A stretch of 16,833 nucleotides of DNA, from positions 1 through 16,833 of the forward strand of contig JAKAWN010000111.1 of the NCBI GenBank assembly GCA_021827245.1. The letters run 5' to 3'. The notes under the pieces were generated by a model, which did no database searches, was not told where the DNA came from, and worked only from the letters and a program-made list of their open reading frames with translations. Positions within the stretch are counted from its first letter, which is position 1. Each line of letters opens with the position of its first letter. This document shows positions 8,016-16,646 of the stretch, one piece after another. The position numbers were made by a program, and so were the translations under genes. The DNA comes from Acidobacteriota bacterium. Its GTDB lineage: Bacteria; Acidobacteriota; Terriglobia; UBA7540.

Positions 8016-10176
8016 CTGCAAATACGACTGGCCGGCGGCCGGCCAGCGCGAAGTGATCGGCAAATTCACCGACCGGATTGATGGCCCCGCGAAGGTCAGC
8101 GGCCGCGCCAAATACACCTACGACGTCAACAGCCCCGGCCTGCTGTTTGGCAAAATGCTCACCAGTCCGCACGCGCACGCCAAAGTCAAGTCCGTTGACC
8201 TTTCCCCCGCGCTGGCGCATCCGGGCGTGAAAGCGGCGCTGGTGATTCAGGACACGGGCTCGGAGATTCAGTGGGCGGGCGACGAAATTGCCGCCGTCGC
8301 CGCCGTGGATGAAGCGACCGCCGAGGATGCGGTCGAACTGATTAAGGTGGAATACGACGTCCTGCCCCACGTGGTCCGCGAAGAAGACCTGAGCAAGGTC
8401 GGCGACCGCGCGAAACCCGCCGGCGAACAGAAAGTCGGCGACCCCGACAAAGCGTTTGCGGACCCGGAGGCGGTGGTTTCTGAGGGCTTTTACGGCATTC
8501 CGGTGATCACTCACTGTTGCCTTGAAACGCACGGCAACGTGGTGGGGTGGCGCGGTCCTGAATCCATCCTGACACATTCTTCCACGCAGAACGTCTCCGG
8601 CGTTCCCAGCCAGTTAGGCGCGGCGCTACGCGCCAAAAAGGTGAACGTCCAGGACAGCAACATTGAGACGATCTGCCAATACATCGGGGGAGGATTTGGG
8701 AGCAAATTTTCCATTGACCGTTGGGGCGTGGTGGCGGCTCAACTTTCCAAGCAAGCGGGAGGCAAGCCCGTGAAGCTGATGCTCGATCGCGATGAGGACT
8801 TGGAAGTGGCCGGCGCGCGGCCGTCCTATTTTGGCCACGTCAAAGCCGCCGCGGCCAAGGATGGCACAATCACCGCCTGGCACTCGGAAACCTGGGGAAC
8901 CGGTGGTCCTGGACCGAGCGGCGTTCCGCCGGTGCCCTACGTCCTCACGAGTATTCCGAACATCTATAAAAAACACACTTCGGTTTCGACGAATATCGGC
9001 CCCGCCCGAGCCTGGCGCGCGCCGAATCACCCCCAGGCCTGTTTGATGACCTTAGCGGCGCTCGACGATCTGGCGGCCAAGCTCAATATGGACCCGATGG
9101 AGTTCCTGGAAAAGAATGCCAGTCTCGCGCCCACCTACCTGGTGAAGACCTATCAGGAAGAACTCACTAAAGCTGCTGAGCTTTCTGAGTGGAGCAAGAA
9201 CTGGCATCCGCGCGGAGACAAGACGCCTGGTCACCTCAAGCGTGGGATGGGCGTCAGCTTGCACACCTGGGGCGGGCGCGGTCATGCGGGCTCGTGCAAC
9301 GCCATCGTGCGTCCGGACGGCTCGGTAACCGTGCAATCTGGAACGCAGGACCTTGGCACCGGTACGCGCACGGTCATCGCCGTCGTTGCGGCAGACACCT
9401 TCGGCCTGCCGGTTGAGGCCATTCAGGTTGAGATCGGCGATAGCCGCTTTCCATTTGACGGAGCCTCCGGCGGCAGCACCACCGTCGGCGCGGCCTCCGC
9501 CTGGACAAGGCGCGGCAGCGTGGATGCGCGGAACGAACTTTTCGCCGCCGTGGCGCCGTCGCTCGGCGCCCAGGCCAGCCAGCTCGAAGCCCGCGACGGC
9601 AGGATTCAGGTTCAAGGGGATTCATCCAAAAGCCTTTCCTGGAAGGACGCCTGCGCCAAGCTAGGCGCGAAAACCATTCAGACCATGGGCAAGAACCCCG
9701 GCCCTTGCAATCTGGGTTCGGTTGGCGTGGGCGGCGTGCAGGTGGCCGACGTGACCGTGGATACTGAGACTGGCCTGGTGAAGGTCAACCGCCTAGTCGC
9801 CGTGCAGGACTGCGGTTTGATTATTGACATGAAGACCGCGGAAAGCCAGGTTTATGGCGCGCTCATCATGGGGGTGTGCTACTCGCTGTTTGAAGAAAAA
9901 ATCATGGATCCGACGACCGGCCGGATGCTCAATGCCGACATGGAATTCTACAAGCTGGCGGGCATCGGCGACATTGGCGGAGAACTGATCGTCCACATGA
10001 TGACTGGCCCTGGCTACGACGAGCGCGGCGTGATCGGCCTGGGCGAACCGCCTGTCATTTCGCCCGGCGCAGCGATCTCGAACGCGGTCGCCAACGCCCT
10101 CGGCGTGCGCGTCTCGACGCTGCCGCTCACTCCGGACCGGGTCCTTGCCGCCCTCGCGAAAGGAGGGGTAGCCTGA
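8008..10176 (+). CDS. Molybdopterin-binding catalytic subunit of aldehyde oxidoreductase/xanthine dehydrogenase family
   Basis: This 722-residue large subunit of a molybdenum hydroxylase oxidises an aldehyde or N-heterocycle with water as oxygen source; PaoC of E. coli has similar length. ATG at 8008 has AAAGGAGG 8 nt upstream, inside the end of the preceding gene. The N-terminal a/b hammerhead domain begins at about residue 20 (RIDGPAKVSGRAKYTYD). The molybdopterin-binding motif GGGFGSKF is near residue 227. ARAWRAPNHPQ (about residue 333) corresponds to the family's RAPG.P loop. The catalytic Glu is Glu680 in GLGEPP near the C-terminus. It has no signal of its own and probably travels with the Tat subunit. 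The order Fe-S, Mo, FAD differs from E. coli pao (Fe-S, FAD, Mo). No XdhC/PaoD-type maturation gene is in the window. The substrate is not predictable. Confidence 0.93.
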   Translation: MASCKYDWPAAGQREVIGKFTDRIDGPAKVSGRAKYTYDVNSPGLLFGKMLTSPHAHAKVKSVDLSPALAHPGVKAALVIQDTGSEIQWAGDEIAAVAAVDEATAEDAVELIKVEYDVLPHVVREEDLSKVGDRAKPAGEQKVGDPDKAFADPEAVVSEGFYGIPVITHCCLETHGNVVGWRGPESILTHSSTQNVSGVPSQLGAALRAKKVNVQDSNIETICQYIGGGFGSKFSIDRWGVVAAQLSKQAGGKPVKLMLDRDEDLEVAGARPSYFGHVKAAAAKDGTITAWHSETWGTGGPGPSGVPPVPYVLTSIPNIYKKHTSVSTNIGPARAWRAPNHPQACLMTLAALDDLAAKLNMDPMEFLEKNASLAPTYLVKTYQEELTKAAELSEWSKNWHPRGDKTPGHLKRGMGVSLHTWGGRGHAGSCNAIVRPDGSVTVQSGTQDLGTGTRTVIAVVAADTFGLPVEAIQVEIGDSRFPFDGASGGSTTVGAASAWTRRGSVDARNELFAAVAPSLGAQASQLEARDGRIQVQGDSSKSLSWKDACAKLGAKTIQTMGKNPGPCNLGSVGVGGVQVADVTVDTETGLVKVNRLVAVQDCGLIIDMKTAESQVYGALIMGVCYSLFEEKIMDPTTGRMLNADMEFYKLAGIGDIGGELIVHMMTGPGYDERGVIGLGEPPVISPGAAISNAVANALGVRVSTLPLTPDRVLAALAKGGVA

Positions 10177-11162
10177 TGCAAGCCTTTGAATACGCCAGTC
10201 CGAGAACCATCCAGGAGGCGACCCGATTGCTGGCCGCAAGCTGGGGGTCGAGCGACGTTCTCGCCGGCGGCACGGACCTGGTGAGCGCCATGAAGGACGG
10301 AATCTCGGTGCCCAAGCGCTTGGTCAACATCAAGCAGATCCCGCAGCTGGGTGGAATTGGGTTCAGTCCGCGCGCGGGTCTGCGCATCGGGGCCACGGCC
10401 ACCCTGCGCGAACTCCTCGACCACAGCGACGTCCAACAACATTATCCGGGCTTGATTCAGGCGGCCGAGGGCATCCGCAGCGAGCAATTGCGCAACATGG
10501 GCACCGTCGGCGGCGAGCTGCTGCAACGCCCACGCTGCTGGTACTATCGCAACGGCTACGGCCTTCTGGCCATGCGGGACGGCAAATCGCTGGTGCCGGA
10601 TGGCGAAAATCAATACCACGCCATCCTCGGCAATGCGGGGCCGGCGTATTTTGTCAGCCCCTCGAGTCTTGCGCCCATCTTGATTGCGCTTGGCGCCACG
10701 GTCCTGCTCCACGGGCCGCGCGGCGAGCGCCGCCTGGAGGTCGCAAAGCTGTTCATCACGCCAACCCGCGTGGGCGAGCGCGAGCACGATCTCCAGCCGA
10801 ATGAGATTCTGACTGAAATTCGCATTCCTTATCATTCCGGCGTCAAAACAGCGGTTTATGAAGTTCGCCAGAAAGAAGCCTTGGACTGGCCGCTGGCGGC
10901 CGCCGCGGTGGCGTTGCGCGTTCAAGGCGGCACGATCCGCGACCCGCGCGTCGTGCTCGGACACGTCGCGCCGGTACCCTGGCCATCACCGGAAGCTGAG
11001 CAGTCCCTGAACGGCAAGCAGCCCTCAGAGGACGGCGCGGATGCGGCCGGACAAGCCGCCGTCGCCAAGGCCACGCCGCTCAGCAAGAATGCTTACAAAG
11101 TCCAGCTTGCTCGCATCGCTGTGAAGCGCGCCGTGTTGCGCGCCGTCCAGCAAGGAGGCTAG
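10176..11162 (+). CDS. FAD-binding subunit of molybdenum hydroxylase (PaoB/CoxM-like)
   Basis: This 328-residue medium subunit binds FAD and accepts electrons from the [2Fe-2S] subunit. FAD-binding motifs are AGGTDL (residues 30-35) and the GTVGGELLQ loop at 109-117, followed by the C-terminal CO-dehydrogenase flavoprotein domain from about residue 215. PaoB-type subunits carry an extra [4Fe-4S] cluster bound by cysteines after this loop. Here RPRCWYYRNG keeps a single Cys121, the only cysteine in the whole protein, so that cluster cannot form. The ATG shares one base with the previous stop (TGATG), and a GGAGG element lies just upstream. Function as the flavin subunit is certain at family level; the absence of the cluster is read directly from the sequence. 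Confidence 0.92.
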   Translation: MQAFEYASPRTIQEATRLLAASWGSSDVLAGGTDLVSAMKDGISVPKRLVNIKQIPQLGGIGFSPRAGLRIGATATLRELLDHSDVQQHYPGLIQAAEGIRSEQLRNMGTVGGELLQRPRCWYYRNGYGLLAMRDGKSLVPDGENQYHAILGNAGPAYFVSPSSLAPILIALGATVLLHGPRGERRLEVAKLFITPTRVGEREHDLQPNEILTEIRIPYHSGVKTAVYEVRQKEALDWPLAAAAVALRVQGGTIRDPRVVLGHVAPVPWPSPEAEQSLNGKQPSEDGADAAGQAAVAKATPLSKNAYKVQLARIAVKRAVLRAVQQGG

Positions 11163-11164
11163 TC

Positions 11165-11386
11165 ATGTCGGAGGTCGCACCCACGCCCGTCAAGGGCCAC
11201 GCCGTCTGCCGCCACATCCGCTCCAAGGAGATGTTCTACGAATTCGAGGGCCAGCCTGACCCCATCCATGCCTCCGGCAGCGGCATCCATTGGTGCATTT
11301 ATACCCAGAACTGCCTCGGGCCGGACGGCAAGGTCGCCGAGCCTGAATCCTGCCAGCCCGGCCGCGATTGCTTTGAGGCTCGCTGA
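11165..11386 (+). CDS. Small Cys-rich protein at the end of the molybdenum hydroxylase operon, 73 aa
   Basis: No family recognised. The start is well supported: ATG at 11165 with GGAGG at 11155-11159, two nt after the flavin subunit stop. The protein is soluble and acidic, with five cysteines at 15, 44, 50, 63 and 69, the last four forming two C-x5-C pairs 12 residues apart, plus His12, 17, 35 and 42. That pattern suggests a metal site (zinc or iron-sulfur) or disulfides. It has no signal peptide. Co-transcription with the hydroxylase makes an accessory role (assembly, cofactor insertion, electron transfer) plausible, but this is inference from position only. Confidence 0.75.
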   Translation: MSEVAPTPVKGHAVCRHIRSKEMFYEFEGQPDPIHASGSGIHWCIYTQNCLGPDGKVAEPESCQPGRDCFEAR

Positions 11387-11601
11387 GCCGTCGCCGCTGC
11401 CAACTTTGCCTTTACCCAAAAAGTTCCTCGTGAGCTGGTTCATCTCCGGGAACCACGCCTCTCACTCACCAGCGGCCTCGCGTAGCCCAAGATGGCGACT
11501 GAAGGAAAGACACCATAAGCATCGAATCATCGCTACCTGCGAAAGAAGTTCTGGAAGGCCAACGCGCGCACTGGGACAAAAACTTTTCACAAAGGCCCGA
11601 G

Positions 11602-12195
11602 ATGTTCGGCCGGGAACCCAGTAGTCCCGCCTCGAAGGCTACGCAACTATTCCAGGCGGAGAGCAAAACTACGCTGCTCGAACTTGGCGCGGGACAAGGC
11701 CGCGACACCTTGTGCTTCGCTCGCCAGGGTTTCCACGTCACCGCGCTTGATTATTCTCAATCCGCGATTGAAGCCATCTCTGCAAAGGCCAGAGCCGCGG
11801 ACTTGACGCATCGGATCAGGGCGCTTCGTCACGATGTCAGACAGCCCCTTCCGTTTGACAACCGGAGCTTCGATGGCTGTTACTCGCATATGTTGTTCTG
11901 CATGGCGCTGACCACGCCACAGCTTGAATATCTTTCCGATGAGGTGCGGCGAGTCTTGAAGCCGGATGGCCTGCACGTTTACACGGTGCGGCATACCGGG
12001 GACGCGCACTACGGAGCTGGGATCCATCGGGGAGAGGGCATGTATCAGGTGGGCGGCTTTATTGTCCACTTCTTCACTCCCGAGAAAGTCCGGCAGCTTG
12101 CCGGAGGATACGATCTCGTGAGCCTGGATGAATTCGAAGAGGGTGGTCTTCCGCGAAAACTTTTTCGCGTCGCCCTCCGAAAGAAGAGTGGTTAA
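11602..12195 (+). CDS. Class I SAM-dependent methyltransferase
   Basis: Motif I is LELGAGQGRD (residues 26-35), the acidic ribose-binding residue is Asp50 (TALDYS), motif II lies in HDVRQPLPFDNRSFDG (78-92) and the post-motif helix EVRRVLKPDG is typical of Methyltransf_11/25 proteins. I give the first canonical start (ATG 11602, 197 aa), but coding clearly begins earlier: the in-frame upstream sequence reads AHWDKNFSQRPEMFG, the normal N-terminus of this type. Upstream of it no ATG, GTG or TTG exists before a TGA, yet a good AAGGA (11502-11506) lies 8 nt before an ATA at 11515. So the true start is probably ATA 11515 (226 aa) or that codon was once ATG. The methyl acceptor is unknown. The gene lies alone, convergent with the DUF2784 gene. 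Confidence 0.85.
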   Translation: MFGREPSSPASKATQLFQAESKTTLLELGAGQGRDTLCFARQGFHVTALDYSQSAIEAISAKARAADLTHRIRALRHDVRQPLPFDNRSFDGCYSHMLFCMALTTPQLEYLSDEVRRVLKPDGLHVYTVRHTGDAHYGAGIHRGEGMYQVGGFIVHFFTPEKVRQLAGGYDLVSLDEFEEGGLPRKLFRVALRKKSG

Positions 12196-12327
12196 GAGCT
12201 CCACTATAAATTAGCAGCGAGGGCTAGCCCAGCGTGAACCCAATAAAGACGCCGCCCCGTCAGGCTCGCCGCCGCCCGAATAGCTGCTCAGACCGCCGCT
12301 GGAGGATTCCCCAGCGCGCATCCGTGG

Positions 12328-12705
12328 CTACCACCCCTCCGGCGTTCGCCGCCGGAAGCGGAAGAGGTAAATTCCTATAATCAAAATACAAGTCGGGACA
12401 GCGGTCCAGGTGATGAGCGCCTGAGAAACGTTGGGATAAACGAGCTGGCTGAGAAAGTGAATGAGGAAGGTTTGACGATAGGGAGCGATCCCGGCACGAC
12501 GATCAAGCCAACCCTCAGCCAGGGTGAGCGGGCAGGGAAACGGAAAGCTTTCCACCAGGATGCCGTAAACGAGCGACACAATGTGAAACGCCCGCAGCCA
12601 CGGCCGCCGCCGCGTTAGAAGCCAGCCAAAAATCACCCACAGAATCCACACAAAGTGGATGGTGATGACCGCCGTCGCCAAAACGCCATAGTCCGTGGCA
12701 GACAT
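12328..12705 (-). CDS. DUF2784 family membrane protein
   Basis: This 125-residue inner-membrane protein has about three hydrophobic helices (roughly residues 8-30, 38-55 and 96-117). The signature of the family is visible: IHFVWILWVIFGWLL in the first helix, then FPCPLTLAEGWLDRRAG at about 56-72 and the FLIHFLSQLVYP segment. The function of DUF2784 proteins is not known. ATG at 12705 is preceded by GAGGGG a few bases upstream. It is convergent with the methyltransferase gene and appears to be monocistronic. Length and motifs match the family, so the assignment is fairly sure. Confidence 0.85.
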   Translation of the reverse strand: MSATDYGVLATAVITIHFVWILWVIFGWLLTRRRPWLRAFHIVSLVYGILVESFPFPCPLTLAEGWLDRRAGIAPYRQTFLIHFLSQLVYPNVSQALITWTAVPTCILIIGIYLFRFRRRTPEGW

Positions 12706-13174
12706 CTTCCCCTCAAAAACCTTTCCTTGACGCCTTCAAATCCAAAATACCGCTGAATCTCCTCACGCCAAAGCCAAAAAAGCGAAGCGCGGCTTCCGGC
12801 AGTGGGCAGAGGACGCGCGCCGCCTCAGACACGGAGTGAGCTGGGGATTTGAGCACAACGTTTGCGACCTCCCGTTGAGGCCTTCGCCGCGAAGCAGGCC
12901 GAGAACTCGGCGGGACGAAGAGGGGCACAACGCGAAAAGCGCGGAACCCTCGCCATGAGATCGTCAGCTCCAGCCAGGGCAGCCGAACCCCCCGATCCCG
13001 CCGCAGGACATCATTCCGCTGTGCCGGCTGCGGAACTGCTTTCTTTCCTCCCCAAAGTGCTGTAATTTTTCGTTGTACTGTTCTGTTCCTCCGTGGATTG
13101 TTTCTAACCAACTTCAATCTAACGGGTAGAACGAACAGGGGTGCTTGATCCGCGAATTTTGGTTAAGTCATTGC
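12706..13174. other. 469-bp gap with clustered perfect hairpins, no credible gene
   Basis: The frames here are Arg/Pro-rich and lack ribosome binding sites. The DNA holds several perfect inverted repeats in sequence: GAAGC/GCTTC (12784-12796), CTTCG/CGAAG (12882-12894), GCCGAG/CTCGGC (12898-12911), CGCG/CGCG (12931-12943) and TTCCGC/GCGGAA (13014-13035). The last ~140 bp before the tRNA are A/T-richer and must hold its promoter, but I see no convincing -35/-10 pair. It could be a structured RNA, a REP-type cluster or a decayed gene. Confidence 0.45.
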
Positions 13175-14412
<1,238 letters not shown>

Positions 14413-14732
14413 GCTTCCTCTCCTTGCGTTCGCAATATAACCGAAATTGAAAGTCGCCTCCAGTCGCTCGATGAGACCTCTGAGGTCGCTGGTATTCTGG
14501 ACCGCTCGACGAAGGCATCGAGGTCGGTGACCCTGAACCGAAAGTCGCTGGTGTTCTCGCCCATCGAGACATAGGCAATCTTGCCCTTGTGTGCAAGCTC
14601 TCTGAGCTTGGTCGCGCTCATGGCCAGGTACTTCGCTGCTGCTTTAGGCTTGAGCAACTCCATCTAATTCTCCTCCGGTATCGAAAGCCGCTGGCGGTCA
14701 TGGACTCGTCATCTTTGAAACCGGCCTCTCCT

Positions 14733-14782
14733 GGAGAGACTTGGCAAGTCCTGCGGGAGAGTAAATAACGTCGTCGGGAGAG
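14733..14782. repeat. Three spaced GGAGAG repeats upstream of the excisionase gene
   Basis: GGAGAG begins at 14733, 14756 and 14777, spacings of 23 and 21 bp, about two helical turns each. The first copy is also half of a CTCTCC-T-GGAGAG palindrome (14726-14738), and an inverted CTCC follows at 14791-14794. Same-face short repeats before xis/int suit a regulator or excisionase binding array. Function is inferred. Confidence 0.4.
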
Positions 14783-14824
14783 TTTGAAATCTCCAGTTGC
14801 CAGACTGCTCCTGCAAAGGTTCAC

Positions 14825-15325
14825 TCACGGTGAATTGGGATGTGCCGACAATACTGAAATACCACTTTGGAAAATGTGACCACAGCAGCGGCACATGAAA
14901 GAGCGGTTCCAGATGTCGCGTCGGCGTGGGAGGATGATGTGATTGAATCTCCACAGGACAGTAAGCATGAGGAGGATGACGGCAGAGAATGGGAACGCGA
15001 ACCAATGGATTTGGCTGAGCGTGTGCGAATCAAGATTGGCGGTCGGAGCGTCGATCACGAGGATGAACCAACTGCCGATGGCAAGCCCGATGAGCCAAGC
15101 GAGGATTACGTAGCGATACCGTTTCTTGCGGGGCGGTGCTGCCTGTTGAGAGAGCTGGGTTTGCGAAGCTCCAGTGGTCTTGGCACTGGCGAACCCGAAA
15201 AGTAGGCCGATGTCTCCTACCGCCCAACCATGACTTCGCGTGTGGGCCTGGATATCGGAAAGACCTGCGGCGTGAACCACCGAAAGCTTTACCGCATCTT
15301 CTGACTTGCATTTTGGACATTGCAT
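14825..15325 (-). CDS. Two-helix membrane protein with split zinc ribbon, 166 aa
   Basis: The protein begins with a CPKC knuckle (Cys3, Cys6), continues with KLSVVHAAGLSD and a Ser/Thr/Gln-rich linker ending AAPPRKKRY, then two membrane helices (about 72-91 and 107-125) joined by a short loop, and ends with CRCC (Cys145, 147, 148). The two halves of a zinc ribbon would meet on the cytoplasmic face with the helices as a hairpin between them. This zinc-ribbon, AxPPxKK, two-helix layout recalls hypothetical proteins of genomic islands, but I know no function. AAAGGAGGT lies 6 nt before ATG 15325 and begins right at the stop of the upstream methyltransferase-like gene (TAA at 15341-15339), so both are made from one transcript. 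Confidence 0.8.
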   Translation of the reverse strand: MQCPKCKSEDAVKLSVVHAAGLSDIQAHTRSHGWAVGDIGLLFGFASAKTTGASQTQLSQQAAPPRKKRYRYVILAWLIGLAIGSWFILVIDAPTANLDSHTLSQIHWFAFPFSAVILLMLTVLWRFNHIILPRRRDIWNRSFMCRCCGHIFQSGISVLSAHPNSP

Positions 15326-15338
15326 GGTATTACCTCCT

Positions 15339-16001
15339 TTACCAAAGGCCCGGAAAAAGCCGAAAGCGAACCATTAGCATGTAGCCAGCGTAGCCGGCGA
15401 TTTCGTCTCGTAGGAAGCGATCTTCGTGAATTGTACGCCGGAGAATTACAAGTGAGCAAAGAAGCGCCGGAACGAGCGCAAACGTGGAGCCAAGGGCGAT
15501 TGCCATAGCGGGCGTGTTGAAGAGCATCGTAGAGTATCCTGGGTGCCGAACAAAGCGATAAGGGCCTCGAGTTATCAGGTGGTGTCCCCGGTCGCGCTGG
15601 AGGCGGATGACGCTGGAGAAAAATGGGTTAACAGCCATGGCCCATACCTGATGGCACATGAAGAGGGCCACAAATGCGAGAGCCGTGACCTGCGTTGGAA
15701 ATGTGATATCGCGCGTCCAGTGGAATCGGCCCATATCCAAAGCGGCAATTGCCACGGTCGAAAGGAAGAGGATGCTAATTCCCTTACCGCTGAATGGGTC
15801 AAGGCCAATGTCGCCGGGATTGCTCCGCTCCCGAAGTAGTTCGGGATCAACTATCGAGGCCGCGCCAAGTGAGATGGCCGCGAAAGTTCCAAGGTAGGCT
15901 CTGACCATCGGGAGATCAGTTCTTCCGGCAGAGAGGAACGCAACGGTCGCGAGGGCGGCGTTCGAGAGGAGCCATCGAAATATTGATTTCATACGGCTCA
16001 T
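15339..16001 (-). CDS. Isoprenylcysteine carboxyl methyltransferase-like (ICMT/PEMT superfamily) membrane protein
   Basis: This 220-residue polytopic protein has about five hydrophobic helices. The SAM-binding signature of the ICMT/phospholipid methyltransferase superfamily is near the C-terminus: GPYRFVRHPGY at 146-156, a helical pair, then HEDRFLRDEIAGYAGYM and VRFRLFPGLW at 193-220, matching the usual E..L....Y..Y...V.RLFP.W ending. Bacterial members methylate small lipophilic or carboxyl/thiol groups, and some act on lipids; the acceptor here is unknown. GAGGA lies 7 nt before ATG 16001, which overlaps the stop of the primase fragment (ATGA), so translation is coupled. An alternative ATG at 15992 lacks that spacing. 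It is followed after 13 nt by the zinc-ribbon gene. Family assignment is good; role as cargo is inference. Confidence 0.85.
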   Translation of the reverse strand: MSRMKSIFRWLLSNAALATVAFLSAGRTDLPMVRAYLGTFAAISLGAASIVDPELLRERSNPGDIGLDPFSGKGISILFLSTVAIAALDMGRFHWTRDITFPTQVTALAFVALFMCHQVWAMAVNPFFSSVIRLQRDRGHHLITRGPYRFVRHPGYSTMLFNTPAMAIALGSTFALVPALLCSLVILRRTIHEDRFLRDEIAGYAGYMLMVRFRLFPGLW

Positions 16002-16588
16002 GGCGTGATCCTCAAACCAAGATTTTGGGAAGCTCGCGCGGGCGAAGCAGCTTCCGAATGGTGTTGATTCCTTGACCGCGCGACCTGCTCAATCGCCCGT
16101 TGGACCGTACCACGAGCATATTCCTCACCATTATCCGAAGCATGGGGAGCAAAGGCACTGATGGCACGCGCAACTTCTTGAGGGTTCTCGCCGCGCGAAA
16201 TCTTGAAAAAAGCATAAGCGCGGGTGGCGGTTAGACGAGCATAGTATTGAGGATTCGGCTTGTCGTCTCGGTACTCAGCGACTTTCTGGATGAGTTTATC
16301 AAGTGGCTCTCCACGTTCAAGTTTGCGCATGACCCAGGCCCAATCGTGCTCGGATGGAGTTCGTTGATGGGCTGGGCCGTGCTCTGCTTTTGGTGTTTGC
16401 GCCGGAGAATTCCTAGAGCTCTGGCTCGCCTCAAGAGAGATTTTGAAATGTGCGGGGCGATAGGTTTCGGAACTGAGCTGGCGAGCCTCGATCCGGTGGC
16501 CTGTTTCATATTTCTTGTTGAAGAAACGTATCCGTCCGGTGAATCCACCTTCCGCAGTTGAAGTTTCTGCCTGATAATTCCCCGACAT
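15998..16588 (-). pseudogene. RepB-like replication primase, C-terminal fragment
   Basis: The frame is open to an ATG at 16729, but the first ~47 codons run antisense through the insertion sequence and are not protein-like; I place the left-over gene from about 16588. The recognisable part contains RFFNKKYE and ETYRPAHFKI, then SEHDWAWVMRKLERGEPLDK and YRDDKPNPQYYARLTATRAY, the C-terminal helical region of RepB/primase-polymerase type plasmid and island replication proteins. The N-terminal catalytic primase domain (several hundred residues in relatives) is missing, consistent with interruption by the IS66-type element. The last codons overlap the methyltransferase-like gene (ATGA), so the original operon ran primase, methyltransferase-like, zinc-ribbon. 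An intact N-terminal half may lie beyond the IS to the right. Confidence 0.6.
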
Positions 16589-16646
16589 TTGATCTGCAAG
16601 ACGACATGTGCAGTGCGCACGTGGAGATTCAAACCGGAGGTGTGGA

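Noticed and set aside
12713..13117. 134-residue minus-strand frame in the hairpin-rich gap
   Set aside because: No start signal, Arg/Pro-rich, no recognisable motif; interrupted by several hairpins.
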